From: Paraburkholderia flava
GTDB lineage: Bacteria > Pseudomonadota > Gammaproteobacteria > Burkholderiales > Burkholderiaceae
Direction of reading: 5' to 3'
NCBI RefSeq assembly: GCF_004359985.1
Contig: NZ_SMRO01000001.1
Coordinates: 496,001 to 560,000 of the forward strand
Length of the DNA: 64,000 nt
The position numbers were made by a program, and so were the translations under genes. The notes below the pieces were generated by a model. It ran no database searches, had not been told where the DNA came from, and was given only the letters and a program-made list of their open reading frames with translations. The number at the start of each line of letters is the position of its first letter. Within the stretch, counting starts at the first letter, position 1. Shown here one piece after another: positions 7,917 through 16,912 of the stretch.

Positions 7917-8675
7917 CTACCGCGCGAGCCATCCCCCATCGACGGCGAGCGTATGTCCATGCACATAGTCCGAAGCGGACGACGCAAGAAACACCACCGG
8001 CCCCGCGAGATCGTCAGGTGCGCCCCAACGTCCTGCAGGAATCCGCGCGACGATCTCGTCGTTGCGCTGCGCATCCGCACGCAGCTGATCGGTGTTGCGC
8101 GTCTCCATGTAGCCCGGCGCGATCGCGTTGACGTTGATCCCGCGCGCGGCCCATTCGTTCGCGAGCAATCGCGTGAGCCCGAGCACACCACTCTTCGACG
8201 CGGTGTACGACGGCACACGAATGCCGCCCTGGAACGACAGCATCGACGCGATGTTGATGATCTTGCCGCCGCTACCCTGCGCGACGAACTGCCGTGCGAC
8301 TGCCTGCGACAGAAAGAACACTGTCTTCAGATTCACGCCGATCACAGCGTCCCAATCGGCCTCGGTGAAATCGAGTGCATCGTTGCGACGGATTGTGCCT
8401 GCGTTGTTCACGAGCACGTCGATGCGGCCGAATGCGTCGACGGCCTCGCGCACGATCCGCTCGACCGGCTCGATACTCGACAGATCCGCGCGCACGTCCA
8501 CGCAGCGCCGGCCGAGATCGCGCACGATGCCCGGCGTGTCGCCCGGCCCGCTGTGATGCACGCCGACGATATCGCAGCCCGCAGCCGCGAGCGCCTGCGC
8601 CATCGCGGCGCCCAGCCCCGTGTTGCTGCCGGTGACGAGCGCGACCTTGCCGCTCAGATCGAAGAAACGCGCCAT
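7917..8675 (-). CDS. kduD: 2-dehydro-3-deoxy-D-gluconate 5-dehydrogenase
   Basis: A 252-residue short-chain dehydrogenase that reduces 2,5-diketo-3-deoxygluconate to 2-keto-3-deoxygluconate in uronate breakdown. Motifs are TGSNTGLG at 15-22, NNAG at 90-93, the catalytic Ser144, Tyr157 and Lys161, and the C-terminal GHTLAVDGGWLAR typical of KduD. I take the start as MARFFDLSGKVALV, where family members begin. An in-frame ATG at 8699, 8 bp after the kduI stop, is an alternative. It follows kduI directly and completes the two-step KduI/KduD route. Confidence 0.93.
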   Translation of the reverse strand: MARFFDLSGKVALVTGSNTGLGAAMAQALAAAGCDIVGVHHSGPGDTPGIVRDLGRRCVDVRADLSSIEPVERIVREAVDAFGRIDVLVNNAGTIRRNDALDFTEADWDAVIGVNLKTVFFLSQAVARQFVAQGSGGKIINIASMLSFQGGIRVPSYTASKSGVLGLTRLLANEWAARGINVNAIAPGYMETRNTDQLRADAQRNDEIVARIPAGRWGAPDDLAGPVVFLASSASDYVHGHTLAVDGGWLAR

Positions 8676-8706
8676 GTTCGGTGTTTCGTGGATCATCATG
8701 TTTCGC

Positions 8707-9543
8707 TCAGCGGAGATCGGCGACCGCGACATGATCCATGTCCTTGAACACGAGGTTTTCGCCGACCATCCCCCAGATGAACGTGTACGCACGCGTACCA
8801 ACGCCCGAGTGAATCGACCAGCTCGGCGAGATCACCGCCTGCTCGTTATGCACGAGGATGTGCCGCGTTTCGTGCGGCTCGCCCATCATGTGGAAGACGG
8901 CTGCATCGTCGGTGAGATTGAAGTAGAAATAGACCTCCATGCGGCGCTCGTGCGTGTGGCATGGCATCGTGTTCCACAGGTTGCCTTCGTCGAGCTTCGT
9001 CATGCCCATCGACAGCTGGCACGTCTGCAGCACCTCGGGCACGATGAACTTGTAGATCGTGCGGCGGTTGCTGGTCTTCGGATCGCCGAGCGTTTCCGGC
9101 GATGCGTCCGCGAGCGTGATGCGACGCGTCGGGTACGACGTGTGGGCCGGCGCGCAGTTCAGATAGAACTTCGCGGGCCGCGTCGCATCGACGCTGCCGA
9201 ACGTGATCGCCTGCGCGCCCTGTCCGATGTACAGCGCCTCTTCGTTGCCGATGTCGTGACGCTTGCCGTCCACTTCGATCCAGCCCGCGCCGCCGATATT
9301 GATCGCACCCAGCTCGCGGCGCTCCAGCAGATAGTTCACGCCGATCGCCTTGCCGAGCGCGGTCGATACCTCGACGGGCCGCGTCACCGGCAGCGCACCG
9401 CCGACGATGATCCGGTCGATGTGGCTATACGTGAGTTTCAGCGCGTTCTCTTCGAACACGCTCTCGACGAGAAACTGCTTGCGCAGTCCCTGCGTGTCGA
9501 GCGTACGCGCATGCTCACTGTGGATGCTTTGACGGACGTCCAT
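8707..9543 (-). CDS. kduI: 5-keto-4-deoxyuronate isomerase
   Basis: A 278-residue cupin enzyme that isomerises 5-keto-4-deoxyuronate to 2,5-diketo-3-deoxygluconate. The zinc ligands of the E. coli enzyme are all present at the same numbers: His196, His198, Glu203 (CHTHERRME) and His245. Length is the family's usual 278. The start at 9543 is supported by GGAGA 8 bases upstream; the frame is open further but not coding-like. It heads a kduI-kduD unit. An inverted repeat about 100 bp upstream probably carries the IclR-type regulator. Confidence 0.96.
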   Translation of the reverse strand: MDVRQSIHSEHARTLDTQGLRKQFLVESVFEENALKLTYSHIDRIIVGGALPVTRPVEVSTALGKAIGVNYLLERRELGAINIGGAGWIEVDGKRHDIGNEEALYIGQGAQAITFGSVDATRPAKFYLNCAPAHTSYPTRRITLADASPETLGDPKTSNRRTIYKFIVPEVLQTCQLSMGMTKLDEGNLWNTMPCHTHERRMEVYFYFNLTDDAAVFHMMGEPHETRHILVHNEQAVISPSWSIHSGVGTRAYTFIWGMVGENLVFKDMDHVAVADLR

Positions 9544-9641
9544 ACGATGTCTCCGTGGGAAAGGGGCGCGGCCTGTTTGTGCGGGTACGACTGCGTGAAT
9601 CCCGGCCGGTATGGCGCCCATTAAAACATAGATATGCAAAT

Positions 9642-9660
9642 TTCGGAACAGCATTCCGAA
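9642..9660. promoter_or_regulatory. Inverted repeat upstream of kduI, candidate IclR operator
   Basis: TTCGGAA-CAGCA-TTCCGAA is a perfect 7-bp inverted repeat with core GGAAC-N3-ATTCC. The same GGAAC-N3-GTTCC form recurs twice between kdgT and iclR, at 13258-13270 and 13356-13368. That suggests one regulator for the uronate genes. Confidence 0.55.
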
Positions 9661-9730
9661 TTCACCGAAATGCCCCCGCGCGAAGAAGTCTCGCCTCTGT
9701 TTTTCAGAAAAATTCTGATAGGAATGGAGC

Positions 9731-9763
9731 TTGAGAATGCGAAATCCAGTTCCGCATTCTCAA
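9731..9763. repeat. 11-bp inverted repeat between the GH105 gene and kduI
   Basis: TTGAGAATGCG (9731-9741) and CGCATTCTCAA (9753-9763) are exact complements with an 11-base spacer. It lies in the 291-bp stretch between the end of the hydrolase gene and the kduI start, both on the minus strand. It could act as a terminator stem for the hydrolase mRNA or as a regulator site. There is no T-run after it, so its role is open. No gene is seen in 9544-9834. Confidence 0.45.
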
Positions 9764-9834
9764 AGCCCTCGAGCAACATCTATTCGTCGCCGCGACAGGC
9801 TCCACACCGGACGACAAGTCGCTGGCGACCGGAC

Positions 9835-11316
9835 TTAAGGGTGTACCGCCAGTTCCTGAATACTCACCCAGTCCCCCTGGTTGCTGTACGCAGTGGCGCC
9901 GGTCACGGTCAGTCTGACGTAGCGCACGTTCGCCGCGTTGAACACGTCGAACAGCGTGGTCCCGCCTGCCTTGTTCGATGTGCGGTCGACCAGAGTCGTA
10001 TAGCTGACGCCATCGGTGGAACCCTCAATCTTGTATTGATACGCACGCGACAGATAGGGCGTGAGTTCGGTACGCGTGATGGTCTTGACGGCGCCAAGGT
10101 CCACACGCACCCATTGCGGATAGCCCTGTGCGGCCCAACGATTGGTACCGGTCGTAATGCCGTCCACCAGGTGGGTGGCTTCATTGCCGGTTTGCTGCGA
10201 CGAATACGAGACCGGCGCATTGAGGGCGTAGTCTGCCGGTGGGCTCGGCGCAATCCGGCTGAGTTCGCTACCCGCTCGCAGGACGAGCCCCACACAGAAA
10301 TCAGACGACGACGTGGCCGTCGCCGTTCCGGGTGCGGCCCCCTCGGGCTGACAGTAGCCTAGTGCGCCTGTCGATTTCACCGCAGTGGAGACAAGACCCG
10401 ACCATGCGGACTGCAACGCGGTCGCATATCGCGGGTCCGTCAGAAGGTTCATCCGGATACCGACAGCGAGGCCGTAGGTGAACGCAGCCGTGCCGGTCGT
10501 TTCGGGACCGCCGTGGTCTAGCGGATCATCCAGGTTCGAGTTCCAGAAGCCGTCGCTGCGTTGACGGCTGACCAGCGCCGCCGCCATATCGGTGAACACC
10601 TGTTTGTAGACCGAATACTCCGGGCTTGCGGGCGACAAGGTCGAGAGCGTCCGGGCCAGCGATGCGAACACCCAGCCGTTCCCGCGCGACCAGTAGATCT
10701 TCTTGCCATTCGGTGACTGGTGACTCGGCCATGTAAAGGTGCCGTCCCGATACCAGAGGTGGTCGGTGGTGTCGTACAGCTTGAGCTTCGTCCGGGTGTA
10801 GTCGAACATCTTGTACATGTGCCCGTGATAATCGCGCTCGCTGTTGCCCAACCGGTTGCCGAGTTCGGTGAAGTCGTTCATCTGCATGTAGATCGCGTCC
10901 ACCCACGTCCACGCCCCGATATTGTCTGCATCGACCATCGCGTTCGTCTGCGCGACCAGGCTCGCGAGATCGCTGGTGTCCGAACTCAGATGGAGGTATT
11001 CCTGCCCTACTGCGTACTTGTTGGCATTCGTCGTGGTGGTGCCGCCGTTGATCAGCCATTTCAGGCTGGCGGCGTGCTGCTGCATGTACGTTTGATAGTT
11101 CGCGTTACCCGTTGCATCGAATGCATCGGCCATGCCGATGTACAGCACACCCGCAGCCCAGTCGTTGTTCTCCGGGTTCGGGTGAGCGCTGATGAAGTTG
11201 TCCGCCACCGAGCTGACCGTAGCCAGCACTGCAGCGCGCGAAGGAAGTGCGGCGTGCACCGAGGTCGCCCCCAGTACCATGCTCAGGCACCAAACAGTCA
11301 TTCCCCATCTTTTCAT
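9835..11316 (-). CDS. Secreted GH88/GH105-type unsaturated uronyl hydrolase with F5/8C carbohydrate-binding domain
   Basis: A 493-residue exported glycoside hydrolase. Signal peptide residues 1-22 (cut after VHA). Residues 25-355 form an (alpha/alpha)6 barrel of the GH105 type, with WTWVDAIYMQMNDF (Asp140 the likely catalytic acid), WSRGNGW at 209-215 and PETTGTAAF near 271-279. Residues 365-491 are a discoidin/F5-8 type C module (HLVDG, RWAAQG, WVRVDLGAV). The enzyme should release unsaturated galacturonate or rhamnogalacturonide ends outside the cytoplasm. The product then enters the KduI/KduD route encoded next door. Exact substrate is not fixed. Confidence 0.9.
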   Translation of the reverse strand: MKRWGMTVWCLSMVLGATSVHAALPSRAAVLATVSSVADNFISAHPNPENNDWAAGVLYIGMADAFDATGNANYQTYMQQHAASLKWLINGGTTTTNANKYAVGQEYLHLSSDTSDLASLVAQTNAMVDADNIGAWTWVDAIYMQMNDFTELGNRLGNSERDYHGHMYKMFDYTRTKLKLYDTTDHLWYRDGTFTWPSHQSPNGKKIYWSRGNGWVFASLARTLSTLSPASPEYSVYKQVFTDMAAALVSRQRSDGFWNSNLDDPLDHGGPETTGTAAFTYGLAVGIRMNLLTDPRYATALQSAWSGLVSTAVKSTGALGYCQPEGAAPGTATATSSSDFCVGLVLRAGSELSRIAPSPPADYALNAPVSYSSQQTGNEATHLVDGITTGTNRWAAQGYPQWVRVDLGAVKTITRTELTPYLSRAYQYKIEGSTDGVSYTTLVDRTSNKAGGTTLFDVFNAANVRYVRLTVTGATAYSNQGDWVSIQELAVHP

Positions 11317-11437
11317 GTCCGCTCCCTTGATGTTGGGCAGGCCGCGTGGCCTCGCCGCGTCTTCACAATCAGCTCTACTTCAGGAACGCGCGCTGAACGA
11401 CACGCGCGGTTCGTATCGATCGGGTCAGCCTCGCTGC

Positions 11438-11863
11438 TTAATGAAACCCCTGCCGCGCGAGAAGCTTCCACGCGCCATGCTCTTTCTGCCAGACCATCAC
11501 CACGTTGAAGTTGACCTCGTTGACCTTGCCTTCCGAATCGACGGTGCCGGAAAAGTGGTCGCGCACGACCGCCGCGTCGCCGGTGACGGCCGTCGTGCTG
11601 TTCGTCAGATCGATCCGTCGATACTTCGTCTGTCCGCTCGCAATCACCTGGACGAATTCCGACTGCGTCTGCAGGTGACCGTCGGAGTGGCCGTACGACA
11701 GCGTCGCGGCGGTCAGGTCTTTCATCTGTTGTCCGTTGCCCGCGATCATCGCGGCGCTGAGGCGCTGCACGGCGTCGTTGACCGCGGTTTCGTCCGCGGT
11801 ACTCGCGAACGCATTCGAACTGAGCAGCACGCCGGCTGCGATAGCCAACACGATTTTCTTCAT
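11438..11863 (-). CDS. Secreted SnoaL/NTF2-like (DUF4440) protein
   Basis: A 141-residue protein with a signal peptide (MKKIVLAIAAGVLLSSNAFA, cut near residue 20) and an NTF2-like cone fold. Supporting stretches are VNDAVQRLSAAMIAGNGQQMKDL, LSYGHSDGHLQT, VVRDHFSG and the C-terminal WQKEHGAWKLLARQGFH. The ATG at 11863 has AAGGAGA seven bases upstream, better than the TTG two codons earlier. It lies between the GH105 gene and kdgT on the same strand. Members of this fold are catalytic or only binding, so no function is assigned. Confidence 0.85.
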   Translation of the reverse strand: MKKIVLAIAAGVLLSSNAFASTADETAVNDAVQRLSAAMIAGNGQQMKDLTAATLSYGHSDGHLQTQSEFVQVIASGQTKYRRIDLTNSTTAVTGDAAVVRDHFSGTVDSEGKVNEVNFNVVMVWQKEHGAWKLLARQGFH

Positions 11864-12130
11864 GAGCAATCTCCTTGAGGATCAAAAGCACGATAGAAAG
11901 ATGCGGTCGGCCACTGCGCCGATGCACCCGATGACATGTGACGTCGTACGCCTTAAGCGAAGCGGGGACGCACGTTGAAACCAGAAACACGAAAGATAAG
12001 GACGTGACGGGACCGGGCACCTGCTTCAATCACAGGGCCCGTCGACGGTCAGACGCGGGTGGTCGTTAAGAAGTGATGCGACAACCGTGGAGCGCCTCGT
12101 CGCACGCGAAGAGGTCGCTCCCTGGCTGTG

Positions 12131-13153
12131 TCAGACGTGCACGTCCCGTTCGCCGAGCGGCTGCGGTTGCAGGTTCGACGCATTGAGATTCGGCGTCGTC
12201 CCGTGACGGGCATGATGCCGCTTCACCCACAACGCGGTGAGAATCGGCACGAGAATCGCGGTCACAAGACAGGCCGTTGCGACCATCGCCGTTGCGGCCG
12301 GCACCAGCGGTTTGAAGCGCGGAATCATCTCGCCGATGATCGCCGGATTCGCCACCGCAGCACCCGCCGTCGACGATGCCGCGAGACCCGCCGCACCGTT
12401 GCCGCGACCGATCCAGCGGTCCACGAGAATCAGCGGAACGCCTGTGATGACGATCACCGAGAGGCCGAGTATGAGGCCCGGGATACCACTCGTCAGGATC
12501 ACGTTCAGATCGATGCCGTTACCCAGCGCGAAGCCGAAAAACGGAATCAGCGGATGCACGCAGCGGCCGAACAGCTCGCGCATGTCCTCGTCGATATTGC
12601 CGAGCGCGAAGCCGATCAGGAACGGCAGCACCGCGCCGACGAACAGCCGCGGCTCGAAGAACGCCACGCCGGTCGCGCCGAGAATGATCATGCTGATGAG
12701 CGGCCCCGATTCCACCGACATCAGCACGAACGCGCCCGCCTCTTCCTTCGTGCCGTACTGCTGCATCACGGCCGCGTAGAGACCTCCATTCGTCATGTCC
12801 ATCGACGTCGTGATCGCGAGCACCGAGAGGCCCGCGAACAGCCCCGCCTTGACCCCGTCGATCGGTATGAAGTGCGACGCGATGATCGTCGCGATCCACG
12901 CGACGATCATCTTCGTCACGAGCAGCGTGCCCGATTTGCGCAACACCACGCCGGTTGCGCGCAGATCGATCGTCGCGCCCATGCAGAAGAACCACACCGC
13001 GAGAATCGGCACCGTGCCGGCGATCAGACCGTTCGTGAACGATCCGAAGTATTTCCCCGCGCCGGGCGCGAACGTATGAACACAGGCACCCAGCAGCAAC
13101 GGCACCAGCATCAGCCCGCCAGGAATGCGGTCGATGGCCTTCTTTAGCTTCAT
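12131..13153 (-). CDS. kdgT: 2-keto-3-deoxygluconate permease
   Basis: A 340-residue inner-membrane protein with about ten hydrophobic segments, closely matching KdgT. It shows [20 protein letters not shown] at the start, then [37 protein letters not shown] and [21 protein letters not shown] stretches. It imports 2-keto-3-deoxygluconate by proton symport. It is transcribed divergently from the iclR gene across a 334-bp gap with two operator-like repeats. The KDG kinase and KDPG aldolase that would finish the pathway are not in this window. Confidence 0.95.
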   Translation of the reverse strand: MKLKKAIDRIPGGLMLVPLLLGACVHTFAPGAGKYFGSFTNGLIAGTVPILAVWFFCMGATIDLRATGVVLRKSGTLLVTKMIVAWIATIIASHFIPIDGVKAGLFAGLSVLAITTSMDMTNGGLYAAVMQQYGTKEEAGAFVLMSVESGPLISMIILGATGVAFFEPRLFVGAVLPFLIGFALGNIDEDMRELFGRCVHPLIPFFGFALGNGIDLNVILTSGIPGLILGLSVIVITGVPLILVDRWIGRGNGAAGLAASSTAGAAVANPAIIGEMIPRFKPLVPAATAMVATACLVTAILVPILTALWVKRHHARHGTTPNLNASNLQPQPLGERDVHV

Positions 13154-13257
13154 GTCTCCTCCGTGGACTTGGCGTCCAGTTACCCGGCATCTACCGGGAG
13201 TAATATCGCGTCCGTCGTCAGACGACTCCTCTTTTGGCGCAATATAGCATCGGTTCA

Positions 13258-13368
13258 GGAACGCCGTTCCATTTATTTAAATGCAAACGGATCGTCGTTT
13301 ACCCGAGGAATACGCGAAACCCTTTCCGGCTCTGGTTTGGCGGTACAATATTTTCGGATCAATGTTCC
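13258..13368. promoter_or_regulatory. Two operator-like repeats between kdgT and iclR
   Basis: The divergent gap 13154-13487 holds GGAAC-GCC-GTTCC at 13258-13270 (perfect) and GGATC-AAT-GTTCC at 13356-13368 (one mismatch in the arms). Both match the core upstream of kduI at 9642-9660. The local sequence is AT-richer (AATATAGCAT, ATTTATTTAAAT), as expected for back-to-back promoters. I see no gene in this gap. Confidence 0.55.
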
Positions 13369-13487
13369 AGATTTAAAATCCGCACGACTACTAGCGACGG
13401 GTGGGCCCGTCCGGAAGATCGTGCGGCACCCGGTGTGCGCGATGCCGCTGGGCATCAGGCATCGAGTAACGACAGGGAATGACGACA

Positions 13488-14345
13488 ATGACGACAATCG
13501 GCGGGCATCGCAGGGACGACGCCATCGTGGAACGCACCGACGGCAACGACAAAGGCGAATCGGCTTCGTCGATCGGCCGGGTCTTCGCGATCCTGGGTGC
13601 GGTCGGCGACAGCGGCGAGATCGGCATCAGCGAGTTGTCGCAACGACTCGGCATGTCGAAGACCACCGTGCATCGCGTGCTGCAGACACTGAAGGTGCTC
13701 GGCTACGTCGTGCAGGAAGCCGAGACCGAACGCTACCGCCTCACTATCCGGCTGTTCGAACTCGGCGCGAAGGCGCTCGAGAGCGTGGACCTCGTGCGCG
13801 AGGCCGACGTCGAGATGCGCCAGATCGCGCAGGCCACGCGCGAAGCGATTCACCTCGGCGCCTTCGACGACGACGGCATCATCTATATCCACAAGATCGA
13901 CGCCGATTACGGACTGCGGATGCAGTCGCGGATCGGCCGCCGCAATCCGCTGCACAGCACGGCGATCGGCAAGGTGCTGCTCGCGTGGATGGATCCCGCC
14001 GATGCACGCGAGGTGCTGTCGCACATCGAACTGCGCCGCTCGACGCAGAAGACGCTCGTGTCCGCCGAAGCCGTACTGAGCATCCTGCCGCGCGTGCGCA
14101 ACCAGGGCTACGGCGAAGACAACGAGGAACAGGAAGAAGGTCTGCAATGTCTCGCGGTGCCGGTGTTCGACCGCTTCGGTCGCGTGATCGCCGGCCTGTC
14201 GATTTCGTTTCCGACGATGCGCTGCGGCGCCGACACGAAGTCGCACTACATCGAATTGCTCAAGCAGTCGGGGCTCGCGATTTCTGCGCGGCTCGGTTAT
14301 CGCGAAGCGGTGACGCCGGAGCCCGTGGCTGTCGAGCAGACCTGA
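13488..14345 (+). CDS. IclR family transcriptional regulator, KdgR-like
   Basis: A 285-residue IclR regulator. The N-terminal winged helix-turn-helix is near residues 28-90 (GISELSQRLGMSKTTVHRVLQTLKVLGYV). The C-terminal GAF-like effector domain has the family's LHSTAIGKVLLAWM and GLQCLAVPVFDRFGRVIAGLSIS. AGGGA lies nine bases before the ATG at 13488 and would abut the ATG at 13479, so 13488 is preferred. Divergence from kdgT and proximity to kduID suggest a KdgR-type repressor responding to a ketodeoxygluconate. The site is probably GGAAC-N3-GTTCC. Confidence 0.9.
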   Translation: MTTIGGHRRDDAIVERTDGNDKGESASSIGRVFAILGAVGDSGEIGISELSQRLGMSKTTVHRVLQTLKVLGYVVQEAETERYRLTIRLFELGAKALESVDLVREADVEMRQIAQATREAIHLGAFDDDGIIYIHKIDADYGLRMQSRIGRRNPLHSTAIGKVLLAWMDPADAREVLSHIELRRSTQKTLVSAEAVLSILPRVRNQGYGEDNEEQEEGLQCLAVPVFDRFGRVIAGLSISFPTMRCGADTKSHYIELLKQSGLAISARLGYREAVTPEPVAVEQT

Positions 14346-14476
14346 AGGACTGAAGCCCCCGCCGTTTTTTTGCGCTGCTATCCTCGGTGCATTCCGTTCG
14401 TGCTGCATCGGCACCGGCAACCCGGCCGGCCCCGCCATCGGCACGACATCCTTTTCCACCGCATGGGAGTACCGCC

Positions 14477-15352
14477 ATGCTCAGATCGTTCATCGACCTC
14501 TGCCAGCCGGCCAACAAGGATCGGCTAGTCGCCGCCGACGACGGACACGCGACGCTCACCAGCGGCGGCACCTATGCGATGCCGTGGCACTGGCACGACT
14601 GTCTGATGTTCATCCTGCCGAGCCACGGCGCCGTCGAGCTTCGACATGAAGACCGGCGCGCGGGCACCTGGCTGTCGCAGGATCGTTTCGCGGTCGTGCC
14701 GCCGGGGCGCGCGCATCAGACCCAGGCAGGATGCGCGACGCACACGCACGTCGCCGTCTACGTGACCGCCGATGCGCTGCATCGGCTCGACGTCGGCGTC
14801 GGCTCACTCGGCGAATTCCGCCGCCGCACGCGCACACCGATCCTCGTCCGACGGACCGCCGCGATCCGCTCGTTGCAGGAACTCTCGCTGCGTCACGACA
14901 TGGGCACCTACGGCGGTTCGACGATCCGTCATGCGTTGTCGTCGGCGTTACTGATGCAGTGCATTGGCGAGGTGATCGCCGGCAAGACGATGCCCGGCAC
15001 GTCGCCGGGCGAACACGGCATGGCGCTCGTCGCCGATCTCGAAGCGTTCGTGACCGGTCATGCCGATCAGGACATCCCGCTCGATGCGCTCGAAGAACGC
15101 TTCGGCATCTCGCGCCGTCACATCACGCGACTGTTCCGCGCGGGCACCGGTCTGTCGATCGGCGAGTACCAGCAGCGCAAGCGTTACGAGAACGCATGCC
15201 GGCTGCTCGCCGAAACCGATCTACCGATCGGTGAGGTGGCATTTCGCGTCGGCTTCGAAAGCGGCGCGGCACTCGCGCGCGCGATGCGCCGCCTCGGCGG
15301 CCACTCCCCGTCCGACCTGCGCACGACGATGGCCCGTTCGGCCAAAAGTTAG
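14477..15352 (+). CDS. AraC family transcriptional regulator
   Basis: A 291-residue regulator. The N-terminal half is a cupin-like sensor domain with metal/ligand-type histidines (MPWHWHDCLMFILPSHGAVEL, FAVVPPGRAHQTQ). The C-terminal 100 residues hold two helix-turn-helix motifs (IPLDALEERFGISRRHITRLFRAGTGLSIGEY and LPIGEVAFRVGFESGAALARAMRRLGGHSP). GGGAG seven bases before the ATG at 14477 sets the start; the earlier in-frame ATG at 14387 lacks support. It lies 87 bp upstream of the phzF-like gene in the same direction and likely activates that operon. Confidence 0.92.
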   Translation: MLRSFIDLCQPANKDRLVAADDGHATLTSGGTYAMPWHWHDCLMFILPSHGAVELRHEDRRAGTWLSQDRFAVVPPGRAHQTQAGCATHTHVAVYVTADALHRLDVGVGSLGEFRRRTRTPILVRRTAAIRSLQELSLRHDMGTYGGSTIRHALSSALLMQCIGEVIAGKTMPGTSPGEHGMALVADLEAFVTGHADQDIPLDALEERFGISRRHITRLFRAGTGLSIGEYQQRKRYENACRLLAETDLPIGEVAFRVGFESGAALARAMRRLGGHSPSDLRTTMARSAKS

Positions 15353-15439
15353 GGCCCGCCCGAACGCGCGGCAGACCGTCGATCTCCGTAATCTGACCGG
15401 ATAGAAACACATACGCCGGTCAGCGGTGGTCATACGGTC

Positions 15440-16360
15440 ATGTCTCAGCGTCGTGCAGTGCAACCCGTCGAACTCGTCAGCGTTTTCGCCGCCGGTCCCG
15501 GCGGTGGCAACCCCGCGCCGATCGTCGTCGACGCCGACGGCATGTCCGATGCGCAGATGCAGGCGGTCGCGCAACGCTACGGCCATGAAAGCGGCTTCGT
15601 GCTGTCCGCCCCACCAGGCTCCGGCTGCGACTACGAGTTTCGCTTCTGGGTGCCGAACCACGAAATGTCGATGTGCGGACACGCGACCGTCGGCGCGGCG
15701 TGGCTGCTTCATCGAAGCGGACGCCTGCAGCACGACCGGCTAACGGTCCATACCCGCAGCGGCCGGGTCGAGGTGCGCATCGATACGACCGCGTCCGACA
15801 CCGCCGCCGTCGAAATCTCGCAGCCCGCCGGTCACATCGAACCGCTGCCCGACGCGCAGCGAAGCCGCGACGATATTCTCGACGTGCTCGGCATTAAGGC
15901 CGCGCAGCTCGCGCCGTGGCCGATCCAGAACGCGTGGACCAGCCGCGTCAAGACGCTGATTCCGCTCGCCAGCCCCGCCGATCTCGACGCACTGCAGCCG
16001 CGCTTCGACAGAATCGAAGCGCTGTGTGCGCGGATCGGCTCGACGGGCCTCTACCCTTACGCGACCTCCGATGCCGATCGACAGATCTTCGACGCCCGGC
16101 AGTTTCCGCGCGCGTCGGGTTATCCGGAAGACGCGGCCACCGGCATCGCCGCTTCCGCGTTGTCGTTTGGGCTCCTCGCCAACGGCATGGTCGAAGCGTC
16201 CGGGCGGACCATCACGATCTGTCAGGGACGCGCAATGAAACGTCCGTCGCAGATTTCACTGCGATTCAATGTCGACTCGCCGCTCGACGACGGTCGACCG
16301 AACGGCTGCTGGCTCGGCGGCCCGGTGCGCTTCGAGGCGCAGGCGGGAGCGTCATCGTGA
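15440..16360 (+). CDS. PhzF family isomerase
   Basis: A 306-residue PhzF-fold protein (two diaminopimelate epimerase-like halves). The catalytic-type glutamate is Glu50 in YGHESGFVL. Other family stretches are GGGNPAPIVV near 21-30, VPNHEMSMCGHATVGAAW and YPEDAATGIAASAL. PhzF proteins isomerise or epimerise small amino-acid-like substrates. Beside a RidA homologue and a polar amino-acid importer, a role in using an unusual amino acid is likely; phenazine synthesis is not, since no other phz gene is present. The stop codon overlaps the next gene's start. Confidence 0.92.
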   Translation: MSQRRAVQPVELVSVFAAGPGGGNPAPIVVDADGMSDAQMQAVAQRYGHESGFVLSAPPGSGCDYEFRFWVPNHEMSMCGHATVGAAWLLHRSGRLQHDRLTVHTRSGRVEVRIDTTASDTAAVEISQPAGHIEPLPDAQRSRDDILDVLGIKAAQLAPWPIQNAWTSRVKTLIPLASPADLDALQPRFDRIEALCARIGSTGLYPYATSDADRQIFDARQFPRASGYPEDAATGIAASALSFGLLANGMVEASGRTITICQGRAMKRPSQISLRFNVDSPLDDGRPNGCWLGGPVRFEAQAGASS

Positions 16361-16875
16361 TGACCTCGGCCGATATCGTCAACCGGCTTGCGCAGCTGGG
16401 TCTGACGCTGCCGCTCACGCCGTCGCCGCGCGGCGCGTATGTGGGCGCGGTGATTCACGACGATATCGCTTACATCAGCGGCCAGGTCAGTCGGGTCGGC
16501 AATGAAGTTATCGCGGGGCCGGTCGATCGCGACACGCCGCACGATGTCATCCGGCACGCCGCGCGAACCTGTGTGCTGCGCGCACTGAGCGTGCTCGTCG
16601 CGACGATGCCGGCGTTGCCTACGAGCGCAACCGTCGAACGCATCCTGTTCCTGCGCGGCTTCGTCAACGCAGTGCCGGGCTTCGCGAATCACAGCCAGGT
16701 CATGGACGAAGCGTCCGCGCTGCTCCATGAAATCTTTGGCGACAGCGGCCGGCATGCGCGATCGGCAGTCGGCGTCGCGAGCCTGCCGGGCGGCGGGCTG
16801 CTCGAAATCGAACTCGTCGTCGCGTTGACGCGCGCACCGCAGCAGCGTCCAGACGAACACACCGCATCGACATAA
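16360..16875 (+). CDS. RidA family protein (enamine/imine deaminase-like)
   Basis: A 171-residue RidA/YjgF-family protein, longer than the usual 125-130. Family signs are SPRGAYVGAVIHDDIAYISGQVS, then VERILFLRGFVNAVPGFANHSQVMDEASALLHEIFGD and HARSAVGVASLPGGGLLEIELVVAL. The start ATG overlaps the phzF stop (TGATG) with GGGAG upstream; a GTG one codon earlier is possible. RidA enzymes hydrolyse reactive enamines and imines formed by PLP enzymes. The classical active-site Arg is placed as in SAVGV... proteins, so a paralogous specificity is possible. It is coupled to the phzF-like gene. Confidence 0.9.
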   Translation: MTSADIVNRLAQLGLTLPLTPSPRGAYVGAVIHDDIAYISGQVSRVGNEVIAGPVDRDTPHDVIRHAARTCVLRALSVLVATMPALPTSATVERILFLRGFVNAVPGFANHSQVMDEASALLHEIFGDSGRHARSAVGVASLPGGGLLEIELVVALTRAPQQRPDEHTAST

Positions 16876-16912
16876 CAAACACCGTGCGCCATCACTTACC
16901 GTGGAGACAACC

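Noticed and set aside
15440..16360. Phenazine biosynthesis
   Set aside because: Only a PhzF-family protein is present; no other phz genes are in the window.
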